From SIG299 sp964632165 (lineage in GTDB: Bacteria > Bacillota > Clostridia > Lachnospirales > Lachnospiraceae), in NCBI GenBank assembly GCA_964632165.1, contig CAZWCZ010000007.1, forward strand, positions 1 to 60,556: a DNA stretch of 60,556 nucleotides, read 5' to 3'. The notes under the pieces are model-generated. The model was not told the origin of the DNA, made no database searches, and saw only the letters and a program-made list of their open reading frames with translations. Shown piece after piece: positions 1-8,537 of this stretch. A program made the translations under genes and the position numbers. Position 1 is the stretch's first letter. Each line of letters opens with the position of its first letter.

Positions 1-125
1 GCTCTTTCCTCGATCTGTCTATACTTTACTGCACTGCACGTATTCATGGAATTCACCTGAATTGACTGTTTGTACAGTGTATGAAACGGAAGAGAAAATT
101 ATCACTCTGTATTACAAAAAACAAT

Positions 126-154
126 TTGCTACTCTTCCTAATTTAATGTATAAT
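126..154 (+). promoter_or_regulatory. SigA-type promoter for the HD/DHH/SurE block
   Basis: A -35-like TTGCTA (126-131) and a consensus TATAAT (149-154) are separated by 17 bp. Transcription would begin near 161, so the GTG at 160 could not serve as a start codon. This supports the TTG start at 211. Nothing else is recognisable in bases 1-125 apart from a short inverted repeat ACTGT-TTGT-ACAGT near 65-78. Confidence 0.6.
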
Positions 155-210
155 AAAGTGTGGTATATCTTTTCACATACTGCAAAAATACAAAGTTAGA
201 GGTGAGGCCA

Positions 211-1419
211 TTGTTAAACTATGAAACTCTGTCTGCAGAACTTGTAACCCGTATGGAACAGGACAAAGCAACCGGTTCCTATCCAAAAGTTGCTTTTAAT
301 GACAAAGACATTATCAAAAGGAACCCAAGTACTAAAGATGCTTCCTCTATTTGGAGGCCTCCTTTTATCCGCGACATCGATAAGATCCTGCACTGCCCTT
401 TTTATAATCGTTATACCGACAAAACCCAGGTATTCTCCCTGATAAAAAATGATGATGTTACTCGCAGAAGCCTGCATGTACAGCTCGTCTCCCGTATTGC
501 AAGGACAATCGGAGCCGCACTTCATCTAAATCTTGATCTGATCGAGGCCATTGCCCTGGGGCATGACATCGGGCACACTCCGTTTGCTCATGCCGGAGAA
601 GTTTATCTGGATGAACTGTACTATCAACACACCGGGCGGCATTTTTATCACAATATCCACTCCGTCCGCGTATTGGACAGCATTTTCCCGTTCAATATCA
701 GTCTGCCTACTTTAGACGGTATTGCCTGTCATAACGGCGAAGTAGAATTAGCGGAATATGTTCCGGTTCCTCTCACCGATTTTGAAACTTTTGATGCCAT
801 GATAGAGCATTGCTACACTGATCCGGATTTTGCAAAAAAAATTGCTCCATCCACACTGGAAGGCTGTGTTGTCCGCATTTCCGACATCATTGCCTACCTT
901 GGAAAAGACCGTCAGGATGCCGCACGTGTACATATGTTATCCGAATATTCATTTAAAAACGAAGGTATCGGTTCTCTGAATGCGGAGATCATCAATAATC
1001 TGGTGGTCAATATCATTGAAAACAGCTACGGAAAACCTTATATTAAGTTGGACCGGCCGCATTTTGAAGCATTAAAGACATCAAAACTGGACAATTACTT
1101 TATGATCTACGAGGGAAATGCCAACCGTACCCGTCTGGACATGAGCATCCGTCCGATGATGGCAGAGATTTATGACCGGCTCCTAGAAGATTTGAAAAAA
1201 GGCGACCTGCAGTCTCCGATCTACCGGCATCATATCGACTATGTCAACCAGACCTATTATGCCCGTAAGATGCCATATGAAGATACAGAGCCGAACCAGA
1301 TCGTGGTGGACTATATTGCCAGCATGACCGATGATTACTTCATCGATCTGCACCATTTTCTGTTTCCGGACAGCAATTACAAAGTAGAATATATTGGTTA
1401 TTTTGATGACCTAAAATAG
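211..1419 (+). CDS. HD-domain dNTP triphosphohydrolase-like protein
   Basis: A cytosolic metal-dependent hydrolase of the HD superfamily, resembling dGTP triphosphohydrolases, which cleave dNTPs to deoxynucleoside and triphosphate. The visible signature is a first His in RRSLHVQLV, then LGHDIGHTPFAHAGE carrying the HD pair, then the distal Asp in VRISDIIAYL. The chosen start is TTG at 211, preceded by GAGGTGA (199-205) at 5 nt spacing. The upstream GTG at 160 sits on the likely transcription start. The product is about 402 aa, shorter than enterobacterial dGTPase. The gene is followed 8 bp later by two DHH phosphoesterases and surE, so it probably belongs to a nucleotide-processing transcript. 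Exact substrate (dGTP, other dNTPs or a different nucleotide) cannot be read from sequence. Confidence 0.8.
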   Translation: MLNYETLSAELVTRMEQDKATGSYPKVAFNDKDIIKRNPSTKDASSIWRPPFIRDIDKILHCPFYNRYTDKTQVFSLIKNDDVTRRSLHVQLVSRIARTIGAALHLNLDLIEAIALGHDIGHTPFAHAGEVYLDELYYQHTGRHFYHNIHSVRVLDSIFPFNISLPTLDGIACHNGEVELAEYVPVPLTDFETFDAMIEHCYTDPDFAKKIAPSTLEGCVVRISDIIAYLGKDRQDAARVHMLSEYSFKNEGIGSLNAEIINNLVVNIIENSYGKPYIKLDRPHFEALKTSKLDNYFMIYEGNANRTRLDMSIRPMMAEIYDRLLEDLKKGDLQSPIYRHHIDYVNQTYYARKMPYEDTEPNQIVVDYIASMTDDYFIDLHHFLFPDSNYKVEYIGYFDDLK

Positions 1420-1427
1420 GAGGTACT

Positions 1428-2369
1428 ATGTTTCAGGAAATTTTTGAACAGATCAAACAGCATGACCGTATCATCCTGCACCGCCATACAAAGCCGGACG
1501 GAGATGCGATGGGAAGCCAGATTGGCTTAAAACATCTATTAAAAGACAACTTTCCGGAAAAGGAGATCTACGTTGTAGGAGATCCGGCAGGCAATTATGC
1601 TTTTATGGCAGATTCCGTTATGGATACGATCAACGACGAACTCTATAACGATGCTCTTGCAATCGTTCTTGACTGCGGCGGAAAAGGCCTTATCAGTGAC
1701 AACCGTTGGGAAACCGCCAAAACCACCGCGCGCTTTGACCACCACCTGTTTGTGGAGAAGCTTGCCGATCATGAAGTGATCGATTCTTCCTTTGAAAGCT
1801 GCTGCGGTCTGATCGCTGCGTTTGCAATGGAATGCCGTCTGTCACTTTCCACTACGGCTGCAACTTCCCTTTTTACAGGCATGGTAACGGATTCCGGCCG
1901 TTTCCGTTTTGACTCTGCAGGCTCTCGGACTTTTCTCCTTGCTTCCTACCTGATGCAGCATGGCGTAGATACGACAGAACTATATCGCAGCCTGTATTCA
2001 GAAGACTACGAAAGCAAGAAAAGGAAGTCGCAGTTTATTTTAAAAACAAAATTTACCCCACATAAAGTTGCCTACATCTACACAACCGCCGAGGAAGTAA
2101 AAGAACTTGGTATCGACACTTTTTCCATCTCCCGCGGCATGGTGAACACGATGGCAGATATCCGCGGTGTCGATATCTGGGTCAACTTTACCGAAGCCGA
2201 AAACGGTGTATTATGCGAGCTTCGTTCCAGCCTCTATAACATCAATCCGATCGCTGTAAAATACGGTGGGGGCGGACACGCAAAAGCAAGTGGAGCTACC
2301 GTGGCTTCCAGAGAGGTTGCAATGCAGATGCTTAACGACCTGGATCAGATGATGGAAGAAAGGGAATGA
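1428..2369 (+). CDS. DHH/DHHA1-family phosphoesterase (NrnA-like), copy 1
   Basis: A 313 aa DHH-superfamily phosphoesterase. Family members such as NrnA degrade short oligoribonucleotides and dephosphorylate 3'-phosphoadenosine 5'-phosphate; others cleave cyclic dinucleotide products. Motifs in order: HRHTKPDGDAMGS near the N terminus, an acidic LDCGG, the defining FDHH, DSGRFRFD, and the C-terminal DHHA1 glycine motif YGGGGHAKASGA. All expected metal and substrate residues appear present. The ATG is preceded by AGGAGG at good spacing. It lies 8 bp after the HD gene and 7 bp before a second DHH gene of the same architecture, so the pair looks like a tandem duplication. Assignment to RNase or pAp phosphatase rather than another DHH activity is inference. 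Confidence 0.85.
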   Translation: MFQEIFEQIKQHDRIILHRHTKPDGDAMGSQIGLKHLLKDNFPEKEIYVVGDPAGNYAFMADSVMDTINDELYNDALAIVLDCGGKGLISDNRWETAKTTARFDHHLFVEKLADHEVIDSSFESCCGLIAAFAMECRLSLSTTAATSLFTGMVTDSGRFRFDSAGSRTFLLASYLMQHGVDTTELYRSLYSEDYESKKRKSQFILKTKFTPHKVAYIYTTAEEVKELGIDTFSISRGMVNTMADIRGVDIWVNFTEAENGVLCELRSSLYNINPIAVKYGGGGHAKASGATVASREVAMQMLNDLDQMMEERE

Positions 2370-2376
2370 GAATAAC

Positions 2377-3363
2377 ATGGAAAAAGAAGTATTAAAGCAG
2401 ATTTTAGATAAGATAAAGGAATACCGGCGCATCCTGCTGTTCCGTCATTTTCGTCCGGACGGCGATGCCGTAGGCTCAACCAAGGGACTTCAGGAAATTT
2501 TGCGTGCCACATTTCCTGAAAAGGAAATTCTCCTCGCTAATGAGGATTACGCTGACTATCTGACATTTCTCGGTCCGGAAGACGGTGTGATCGCAGAGGA
2601 ACTGTTTGACGGTGCACTTGGTATTGTCCTGGATTCCGGTACTATGGAACGTATTTCCAGCAAACGTGTGTCTCTTTGTAAAGAATTGATCAAGATTGAT
2701 CATCATATCAATCATAATCCGTATGGCGACTATATGTGGGTAGAAGAAGACGCTTCCTCCACATGTGAAATGATCGTAAAATTCTATGATACTTTCCGCG
2801 AAGAGCTGGTTCTGACACCTGCAGCGGCACTTTACCTTTATACCGGCATGGTAACGGACTCCGGCCGTTTCCGTTTTCCCGGTGTGACCGGGGATACTCT
2901 CCGCTATGCTGCAATGCTCCTTGATCAGGGAATTGATACGCAAACACTGTACGCTAACCTTTATCTGGAAGAATTCGACCAGTTAAAGTTCAAAGCTTAT
3001 GTCTATGAACATATACAGATCACAGAAAACGGAGTTGCTTATTTATTTGTTGACAAAGCAATGCAGGAACAGTTTGGTCTGTCAACAGAGTCTGCCAGTG
3101 CTTCCATTTCCTATCTGGAGGGGATCAAAGGCTGCTTATGCTGGATCGCATTTATCGACAACAACAAACCGGATCAGTCGATCCGCGTGCGTCTGCGTTC
3201 CCGCTTTGTTACGATCAACGAAGTCGGGGAACATTATCGTGGCGGCGGTCATGGCTGTGCCAGCGGTGCTACGGTATACAGCACGGATGAAATCCGGGCT
3301 CTGATCGCAGAGGCTGATGATGTCGTAAAAAAATATAAAGAAACTCATGAAGGATGGTTATAA
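2377..3363 (+). CDS. DHH/DHHA1-family phosphoesterase (NrnA-like), copy 2
   Basis: A 328 aa paralogue of the preceding gene with the same motif order: FRHFRPDGDAVGS, LDSGT, IDHH, TDSGRFRFP and the C-terminal RGGGHGCASGAT. The two proteins share the DHH core but differ widely elsewhere, for example in the second acidic motif (DSGT here, DCGG in copy 1). They are therefore not a recent duplication and may have divided substrates. The start ATG lies 7 bp after the stop of copy 1 and the stop is 3 bp before surE, consistent with translational coupling. No residue of the catalytic core is obviously missing. Its position between a paralogue and a nucleotidase suggests a role in oligonucleotide or nucleotide breakdown. 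Confidence 0.85.
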   Translation: MEKEVLKQILDKIKEYRRILLFRHFRPDGDAVGSTKGLQEILRATFPEKEILLANEDYADYLTFLGPEDGVIAEELFDGALGIVLDSGTMERISSKRVSLCKELIKIDHHINHNPYGDYMWVEEDASSTCEMIVKFYDTFREELVLTPAAALYLYTGMVTDSGRFRFPGVTGDTLRYAAMLLDQGIDTQTLYANLYLEEFDQLKFKAYVYEHIQITENGVAYLFVDKAMQEQFGLSTESASASISYLEGIKGCLCWIAFIDNNKPDQSIRVRLRSRFVTINEVGEHYRGGGHGCASGATVYSTDEIRALIAEADDVVKKYKETHEGWL

Positions 3364-3366
3364 AAA

Positions 3367-4098
3367 ATGCAGATACTGATCACAAATGACGACAGCATCT
3401 CTTCCTCCATTCTGCTCCCGTTGATACAATGGGCGCAAAAACTCGGAGAAGTTACTGTTGTCGTGCCAAAGCAGGAACAGAGTGGAAAAAGCCACGGAAT
3501 AGAACTTCATAAATCTTTTGAAATCGTGAACCTTTCTGATTTTGCTCCCGGTGCCGATGTTTATACCGTAGACTCTACTCCGGCAGACTGTGTCCGTTTT
3601 GCCATGGCAAACTTACACAAAAAATTCGATCTTGTTATCTCCGGCATCAACCGTGGATTAAATATCGGACAGGATATCATTTATTCCGGGACCGTCAGTG
3701 CGGTAATGGAATCTGCTTATCAGGGAGTCCCTGCTTCTATGGCTGTTTCTACAGAGCCTGATTCTTTTGAACCTGCTCTTGCTGCATTAGACACCATATA
3801 CGACTTTTTCCTGAAACATGATCTGTTTGGAAAAAATCCGGTTTATAACGTAAACATTCCACTCCGGTCAAACGGAATCCGCTTTACCCGAATGGGCGGT
3901 CCTTACTATAGTGATGATTTTACAGAACAGGAAAAGAATATGTACCGTCCGGTTGGAAAGCCTATTTTTAAGGAAAGCGGAAACGCTGACCTTGATACAG
4001 ATGCCGTATTGGTACACCACTATATCTCCATTACACCATTAGAAACAGACCGTACCAATCATTCCTTGTTTCAGGAATTATCCTGCCTCAATAAATAA
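3367..4098 (+). CDS. surE: 5'/3'-nucleotidase SurE
   Basis: SurE removes phosphate from nucleoside 5'- and 3'-monophosphates, and some members act on short polyphosphates or oligonucleotides. The 243 aa length is typical. The metal-binding N terminus is ILITNDDSISS, with the Asp pair at residues 8-9. The usual Gly after the Asp pair is Ser here. Next come PKQEQSGKSHGIEL, carrying the conserved Ser, and the strongly diagnostic SGINRGLNIGQDIIYSG with its Asn. It is the last gene of the plus-strand block, starts 3 bp after the second DHH gene and ends at a strong hairpin terminator. With the upstream genes it could complete the conversion of oligonucleotides and nucleotides to nucleosides. Confidence 0.93.
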   Translation: MQILITNDDSISSSILLPLIQWAQKLGEVTVVVPKQEQSGKSHGIELHKSFEIVNLSDFAPGADVYTVDSTPADCVRFAMANLHKKFDLVISGINRGLNIGQDIIYSGTVSAVMESAYQGVPASMAVSTEPDSFEPALAALDTIYDFFLKHDLFGKNPVYNVNIPLRSNGIRFTRMGGPYYSDDFTEQEKNMYRPVGKPIFKESGNADLDTDAVLVHHYISITPLETDRTNHSLFQELSCLNK

Positions 4099-4115
4099 AA
4101 TTTTATAGTTCCATA

Positions 4116-4159
4116 AAAAATAAGAGATCCCGATCACATGACCGGGATCTCTTATTTTT
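4116..4159. terminator. Bidirectional intrinsic terminator between surE and the OB-lipoprotein gene
   Basis: A perfect 17-bp stem (4116-4132 with 4143-4159) surrounds a 10-nt loop. The stem carries an A5 run on the left and a T5 run on the right, so it can terminate both surE and the convergent minus-strand operon. Confidence 0.92.
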
Positions 4160-4205
4160 ATTAGGGAATAATGTATGAATAACTGTTACGATATCACCAT
4201 TTTGA

Positions 4206-5618
4206 TCATTCCTTGCCTGTTTCAACAGGATCTACAACTACAGCACCGCCTGCATTGCTTTTTTCTACATTATCTAATTTACAACCGGAGTTGAACTGAA
4301 CTGTTCCGTTATAATTTACAATATAACCGGTAACCGTGATTGTATCACCGACAGCGATCGTATCTGCACCGTCACCCTTTAAACGGAAGCACTGAACCGG
4401 CTTGTCCGTCATATTGTTTACCACGATCGTTACGGTAACATTGCTGTATGCAGCATCATAAGCAGAATCTACGCTTGTGATAACACCTGTTAATGTGCAG
4501 GACTCCGGTAAACCTTTTCCGCTTTCCAGAGAATATGCGGTTTCAATAATGCCTTCTACTGTAGTCGGCATTTCGATTGCCTGTTCATTGTTGGCACTGT
4601 AAATATAATCTGCAGTACATTTAGCATCAAATTCAATGGTTCCATTGTAATTCTTAATCGTACCTGTTACGGTAAGAACATCACCAACCGAAAGGTTTTC
4701 AATGCCTTCGCCTACCAGACGGAAACACTGGATCGGTCTTGCTTCATCGCCGTTTAAGACGATAGTAACCGTGATGTTCTTATAATCCGGGCTGTATGCG
4801 GTATCGATTTTAGTAACAACACCGGTCACTGTACTAGGAGATGTCATGGATAATCCGGATTCCAGAGAATACACTGCATCTAAGAGTGCAGTAAAATCTT
4901 TCTGATCTCCCATGCCGATAAGTGCACAACCGGAATCAAATTCAATGGTTCCGTTGTAATTCTTGATGGTACCTTCTACGGTAATCACATCTCCAACTGC
5001 AAGATTTGCCGCATTGTCACCCTTTAAGTGGAAGCACTGGATCGTCTTTTCACTGCCCTGTACCTGAATGGTAACTGTGATGTTCTTATAATCCGGGCTG
5101 TATGCAGTATCGATCTTTGTAATGGTTCCGCAAAGTCTGTATGTTCCTTCCAGGGATAATCCCGCTTCAAGGCCATAAGCCAGTTCAATGATCTCCGCAT
5201 AACTCATGCCTTCTTCAATGATGATAGCGGCCGGAACCTTATGTGCAAAAGTAACGGATTCCTTGTTTCCTTCTGCATCAGTTAAAGTAGCAGTCAGATT
5301 ATAATGTACTTCTTCCGGATTTGTTTCATCCACGTCGATGGTTACCATCTTATCATCGCCAGGAACAACTTTTACGGATTCGTGATCAGTTGTCCATTCG
5401 ATTTCAAACTGTGTAGTACCGATCTTTACAACACCGACTACCTTATAGTCAGTAGGTGTACTTACTGTTGCATCTTTATACATCGTCTGGATATAGCTCT
5501 TTGCAGCAGCTAAATCGCTTGTTTTTTCCTCATCGTTCTGATTTTTCTGACCGGAACATGCAGCAAAACCTATAATGCACATCGCCGATAAAACTATATA
5601 AGCAATTAACTTTTTCAT
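4206..5618 (-). CDS. Lipoprotein with an Ig-like domain and three OB-like repeats
   Basis: A 470 aa predicted lipoprotein. A positively charged, hydrophobic leader ends in the lipobox FAAC (Cys21). Residues about 40-130 resemble the degenerate bacterial Ig-like domains common in clostridial surface proteins. Three homologous units follow at roughly 145-233, 246-335 and 357-448. Each starts with an AYSLESG-like helix and contains a V(T/S)xxDxAY segment, an IQCF(R/H)L strand, a VGDxxTVxG strand and a closing NYNGTxxF(D/N)SGC. This pattern looks like a small OB-type beta barrel. The gene follows the nuclease lipoprotein by 18 bp and is last in the ABC-transporter operon. Nucleic acid binding is inferred from fold resemblance and context; a carbohydrate or protein ligand is possible. 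Confidence 0.75.
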   Translation of the reverse strand: MKKLIAYIVLSAMCIIGFAACSGQKNQNDEEKTSDLAAAKSYIQTMYKDATVSTPTDYKVVGVVKIGTTQFEIEWTTDHESVKVVPGDDKMVTIDVDETNPEEVHYNLTATLTDAEGNKESVTFAHKVPAAIIIEEGMSYAEIIELAYGLEAGLSLEGTYRLCGTITKIDTAYSPDYKNITVTIQVQGSEKTIQCFHLKGDNAANLAVGDVITVEGTIKNYNGTIEFDSGCALIGMGDQKDFTALLDAVYSLESGLSMTSPSTVTGVVTKIDTAYSPDYKNITVTIVLNGDEARPIQCFRLVGEGIENLSVGDVLTVTGTIKNYNGTIEFDAKCTADYIYSANNEQAIEMPTTVEGIIETAYSLESGKGLPESCTLTGVITSVDSAYDAAYSNVTVTIVVNNMTDKPVQCFRLKGDGADTIAVGDTITVTGYIVNYNGTVQFNSGCKLDNVEKSNAGGAVVVDPVETGKE

Positions 5619-5636
5619 ATCTGGCTCCTTTTTCTT

Positions 5637-6989
5637 TTATTTTACTGTGATATTTTTAGCTGTCACTACCTTGATCTGGTAAGTTCCGTTATAATAATCC
5701 ACAATTCCTTTGACATCAATCGTTTTCCCCTCATAGGCATCTGCAGTAATGAGATTTCCGTCATTGTCCAGAAGGACCATAGTACGAACCGACACCAACA
5801 CACCATCTGATTCACAGGTTAGTGTCATTGCACCTTCAGAAGACGCTGTAGTCGTCGTATATACACTGAGCACCTTTAAGTTTTCCATGGAAATTGATGT
5901 ACTCATTGCCAGTTGAGCGTAGGCATATGTCTGCACACCGTTTTCTTCGGCAATTTCTACCGTTCCGTTTACAAACTTATCCGCGCTCGTCAATACATAT
6001 GCCGCTTCATTTCCTTCACTGAGTTTCTTGATATTTCCCGGGTCATCCGGCTTCATCTGACGATAAGAAAGTCCGGATACCTGATAAGTATCTCCCGCCT
6101 CGTAATATTGAAAAGTTCCGACAATACGCGCTTCATTTCCTACCGTCAGGACATCCAGCCCTGCTCCCGGAAGGTTATAACCGTAGTACACAGATACTCC
6201 GTAATACATATCTGTTTCCGGATCATATTCTTCAATGTAAACGCTGCTTCCGTCATTTGTTGTAATGATTCCGTTAAACGCAACTTTAATATCTTTGTAT
6301 TCTGCCGGATGACATCTTAATTCTTTCAGTGTCAGTTCCACAGACTCTCCGTAATAAAAATCCGGATCCTGTTCGCCGGAATAAATATACAGTTTCTGCG
6401 TTCTTGCCTGATTGATCGCCGACATACAGTAGCTGCCATAACGATTATTTGCGGAAGAATTTGCAATTGCAAGTCCGTTCTGCAAAATCTCGATATTTAA
6501 GTTCCTGTATTCCTGCGAATCTGCCGTTTTATACCAGACCCAGACAAGATAACGTTCTCCGGTCGAATCAATATTCCATTTTTCACTGTCAGATTCTACA
6601 ATAATAGAGGTTGCAGCCGACAACTTTTCTTTTGTAAATTTTGAAGCGGCCTTTCCCCATTCTTCGATTTTACCTGTAGACTCCGGAGTATTGATCGCGA
6701 GATATCTTGCTTTTAATACTCCTGTCTCATTAAAATCTTCCGAAACGTTAAAGTGCGTTGTATCACCATCGACGAAAGTCTTTACGGTAACTTCCATTTT
6801 TGCGGTATTGGATGCCATGTTCAGCTTTACCTGTGCAGCATAATCCACGATTTCGGTCTGCTCTGATTTCGGAGTTGCTCCCCCCGGATTTTCGGCATCC
6901 TGATCTTTACTGCCCTGACAACCGCCCAAAACGGCGATTGTCAGGCATAACATCATAATAAAAGATAATTTTCTTATTGCTTTTTTCAT
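5637..6989 (-). CDS. Staphylococcal-nuclease-like (thermonuclease) lipoprotein with C-terminal OB-like domains
   Basis: A 450 aa surface lipoprotein with lipobox LGGC (Cys24). Residues about 65-205 form an SNase/TNase domain, a calcium-dependent nuclease of DNA and RNA. VDGDT supplies D74 and D76, ARYLAINTPE supplies R95 and E103, and TGERYLVW supplies R146. The spacing matches SNase D21, R35, E43 and R87 apart from one indel. The Asp40 calcium ligand is replaced by Asn100, so activity or metal preference may differ. The rest (about 215-320 and 355-450) contains two OB-like segments, the last ending DYYNGTYQIKV like the repeats in the next gene. The gene is 17 bp downstream of the solute-binding protein gene, suggesting a nuclease coupled to uptake. 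Confidence 0.82.
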   Translation of the reverse strand: MKKAIRKLSFIMMLCLTIAVLGGCQGSKDQDAENPGGATPKSEQTEIVDYAAQVKLNMASNTAKMEVTVKTFVDGDTTHFNVSEDFNETGVLKARYLAINTPESTGKIEEWGKAASKFTKEKLSAATSIIVESDSEKWNIDSTGERYLVWVWYKTADSQEYRNLNIEILQNGLAIANSSANNRYGSYCMSAINQARTQKLYIYSGEQDPDFYYGESVELTLKELRCHPAEYKDIKVAFNGIITTNDGSSVYIEEYDPETDMYYGVSVYYGYNLPGAGLDVLTVGNEARIVGTFQYYEAGDTYQVSGLSYRQMKPDDPGNIKKLSEGNEAAYVLTSADKFVNGTVEIAEENGVQTYAYAQLAMSTSISMENLKVLSVYTTTTASSEGAMTLTCESDGVLVSVRTMVLLDNDGNLITADAYEGKTIDVKGIVDYYNGTYQIKVVTAKNITVK

Positions 6990-7006
6990 ACTTCTCTCGA
7001 CTCAGA

Positions 7007-8437
7007 CTACTCGTTATAATATTCGCATTCTTCTACTGCTTCTTCAAATGCCTTCTTGATCATCTGGTCAACGTTACCGCCGTCATCTGCCGTCAGACAC
7101 TTGGATAACAGGGCACCTACCTGATCACGTGCTGTGGAAGAACCGTTAAATGCAGGAGATGTATAATAAGCGCTTTCCTGTTCGATACAAACCTTAGCGG
7201 AAAGAGCGGATACGTACTTGCCGCCGTCAGCTTTAGCCAGATGCTCTGCATAGATAGGATTTTCCGCAACAGACTTCAGAACCGGAACATAACCGGAAGC
7301 CATGGAAAATTCTGCCTGGAATTCAACACTTGTTGTAAGGAACTTAACAAACAGCCAGGAAGCAATTACTTCCTGAGGATTATCTTTCTGGAAGATACAT
7401 ACGCTAGGTCCCTGGGAAATAACCTTCTGGTTATCCATGCTTACCTGAGGGATCGTTGCAATACCTACTTCAAAAGGATATGTGCCGTCATCATTTGCTG
7501 CAGGACGCTGATACGTAGCACCTGCGGAAGAACCGATGGACATATAGCTTCTTGTTCCTTTTAATTCAGTAAACAGACCGGAAGTATATGCTCCATACAG
7601 AGTCTGTGTGGTAAGATAGCCCTTGTTGTACCACTCTCTGAACATCTTAACAAAGTTTCTGTTTGTCTCATTATCAAAAATATAATGATCTCCGGTTGCA
7701 CTTGTGTAATCAGAATCATACTGTTCACACATATTGATAAACCAGTTAGACTCACTGTCATAACCAAGTGGGATGGAATCCGGATCAATTTCCTTGATCT
7801 GTGCACAAACAGCCTCCAGCTCTTCCCACGTGGTAGGAACGGTCAGATTGTTCTCTTCAAAGAAAGTCTTGTTATAGTAAAGAACTTCTGTGGACTTTGA
7901 GAAAGGCATCGTATACATGAGGCCATCTCCAAACTGACGTCCTTCTTCATAATAACCGGCAATGAAATCATTCTTCTGTTCATCTGTCAGACCAAGGATT
8001 TCTGTTGTTCCGTCTGCTCTTGTCACTTCGATCTTGCTGTCGATCAGGTTATCCAGTGTAGTAACTGCATGTGCCAGGTTATAAAGAGCAACATGATCCG
8101 AATAGCAGTATGAAATGTTTGGCTGATTGCCTACCGTGATCTCAGTACTGATCTGCTCACGTACATCATCATATCCGCCGATAGCACTTGTCACTACGGT
8201 AATGTTTGGATAAAGCTCGTTGAACTCTGCAATATAAGTTTCAAGAACTGTTTTTAAATTAGAGCCCATTGTGTGATAGAAAGTAATTGTTACAGGTTCT
8301 CCGTCGTACCCACCTTCCGGTACTTCGAAATTTGCCTCAGCTTTCGTCTTGCCCCCGTTGTTGCTGCAACCGGTCATAGCTACCATGCCAAGTGCGAGTA
8401 CACATACTAACAGTAAAGCTATCACTCTCTTTTTCAT
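7007..8437 (-). CDS. Extracellular solute-binding lipoprotein of a CUT1-type ABC importer
   Basis: A 476 aa family 1 (MalE/UgpB-like) substrate-binding lipoprotein. The signal sequence ends in MTGC (Cys24), followed by a Gly/Lys/Ala-rich linker. The start of the mature domain, PVTITFYHTMGSN, and segments such as EVLYYNKTFFEENN, PTTWEEL and GSSAGATYQRP resemble UgpB-type proteins that bind glycerol-3-phosphate and related phosphate esters. The resemblance is qualitative and does not fix the ligand. The RBS GGGAGG precedes the ATG. The gene is preceded by a 109-bp gap holding a hairpin, a common way to raise binding-protein expression over the permeases, and is followed closely by the nuclease lipoprotein gene. 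Confidence 0.88.
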   Translation of the reverse strand: MKKRVIALLLVCVLALGMVAMTGCSNNGGKTKAEANFEVPEGGYDGEPVTITFYHTMGSNLKTVLETYIAEFNELYPNITVVTSAIGGYDDVREQISTEITVGNQPNISYCYSDHVALYNLAHAVTTLDNLIDSKIEVTRADGTTEILGLTDEQKNDFIAGYYEEGRQFGDGLMYTMPFSKSTEVLYYNKTFFEENNLTVPTTWEELEAVCAQIKEIDPDSIPLGYDSESNWFINMCEQYDSDYTSATGDHYIFDNETNRNFVKMFREWYNKGYLTTQTLYGAYTSGLFTELKGTRSYMSIGSSAGATYQRPAANDDGTYPFEVGIATIPQVSMDNQKVISQGPSVCIFQKDNPQEVIASWLFVKFLTTSVEFQAEFSMASGYVPVLKSVAENPIYAEHLAKADGGKYVSALSAKVCIEQESAYYTSPAFNGSSTARDQVGALLSKCLTADDGGNVDQMIKKAFEEAVEECEYYNE

Positions 8438-8486
8438 TTGGTTGTTTCCTCCCTTTTTTAAATAGAAAAATTTTATTTATTAATCA

Positions 8487-8511
8487 GCAGATACCATACA
8501 GCGGCATCTGC
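8487..8511 (-). promoter_or_regulatory. Intercistronic hairpin before the binding-protein gene
   Basis: GGCATCTGC and GCAGATACC form a 9-bp stem with one mismatch around a 7-nt loop. On the minus strand it is followed by an A/T-rich stretch. It may protect the downstream mRNA or partly attenuate read-through from the permease genes. Confidence 0.45.
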
Positions 8512-8537
8512 AAACTAATCGGATCATCCAATCATTT

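Noticed and set aside
160..210. GTG at 160 as start of the HD-domain gene
   Set aside because: It lies 6 nt after a TATAAT and has no RBS; TTG at 211 has GAGGTGA at 5 nt.
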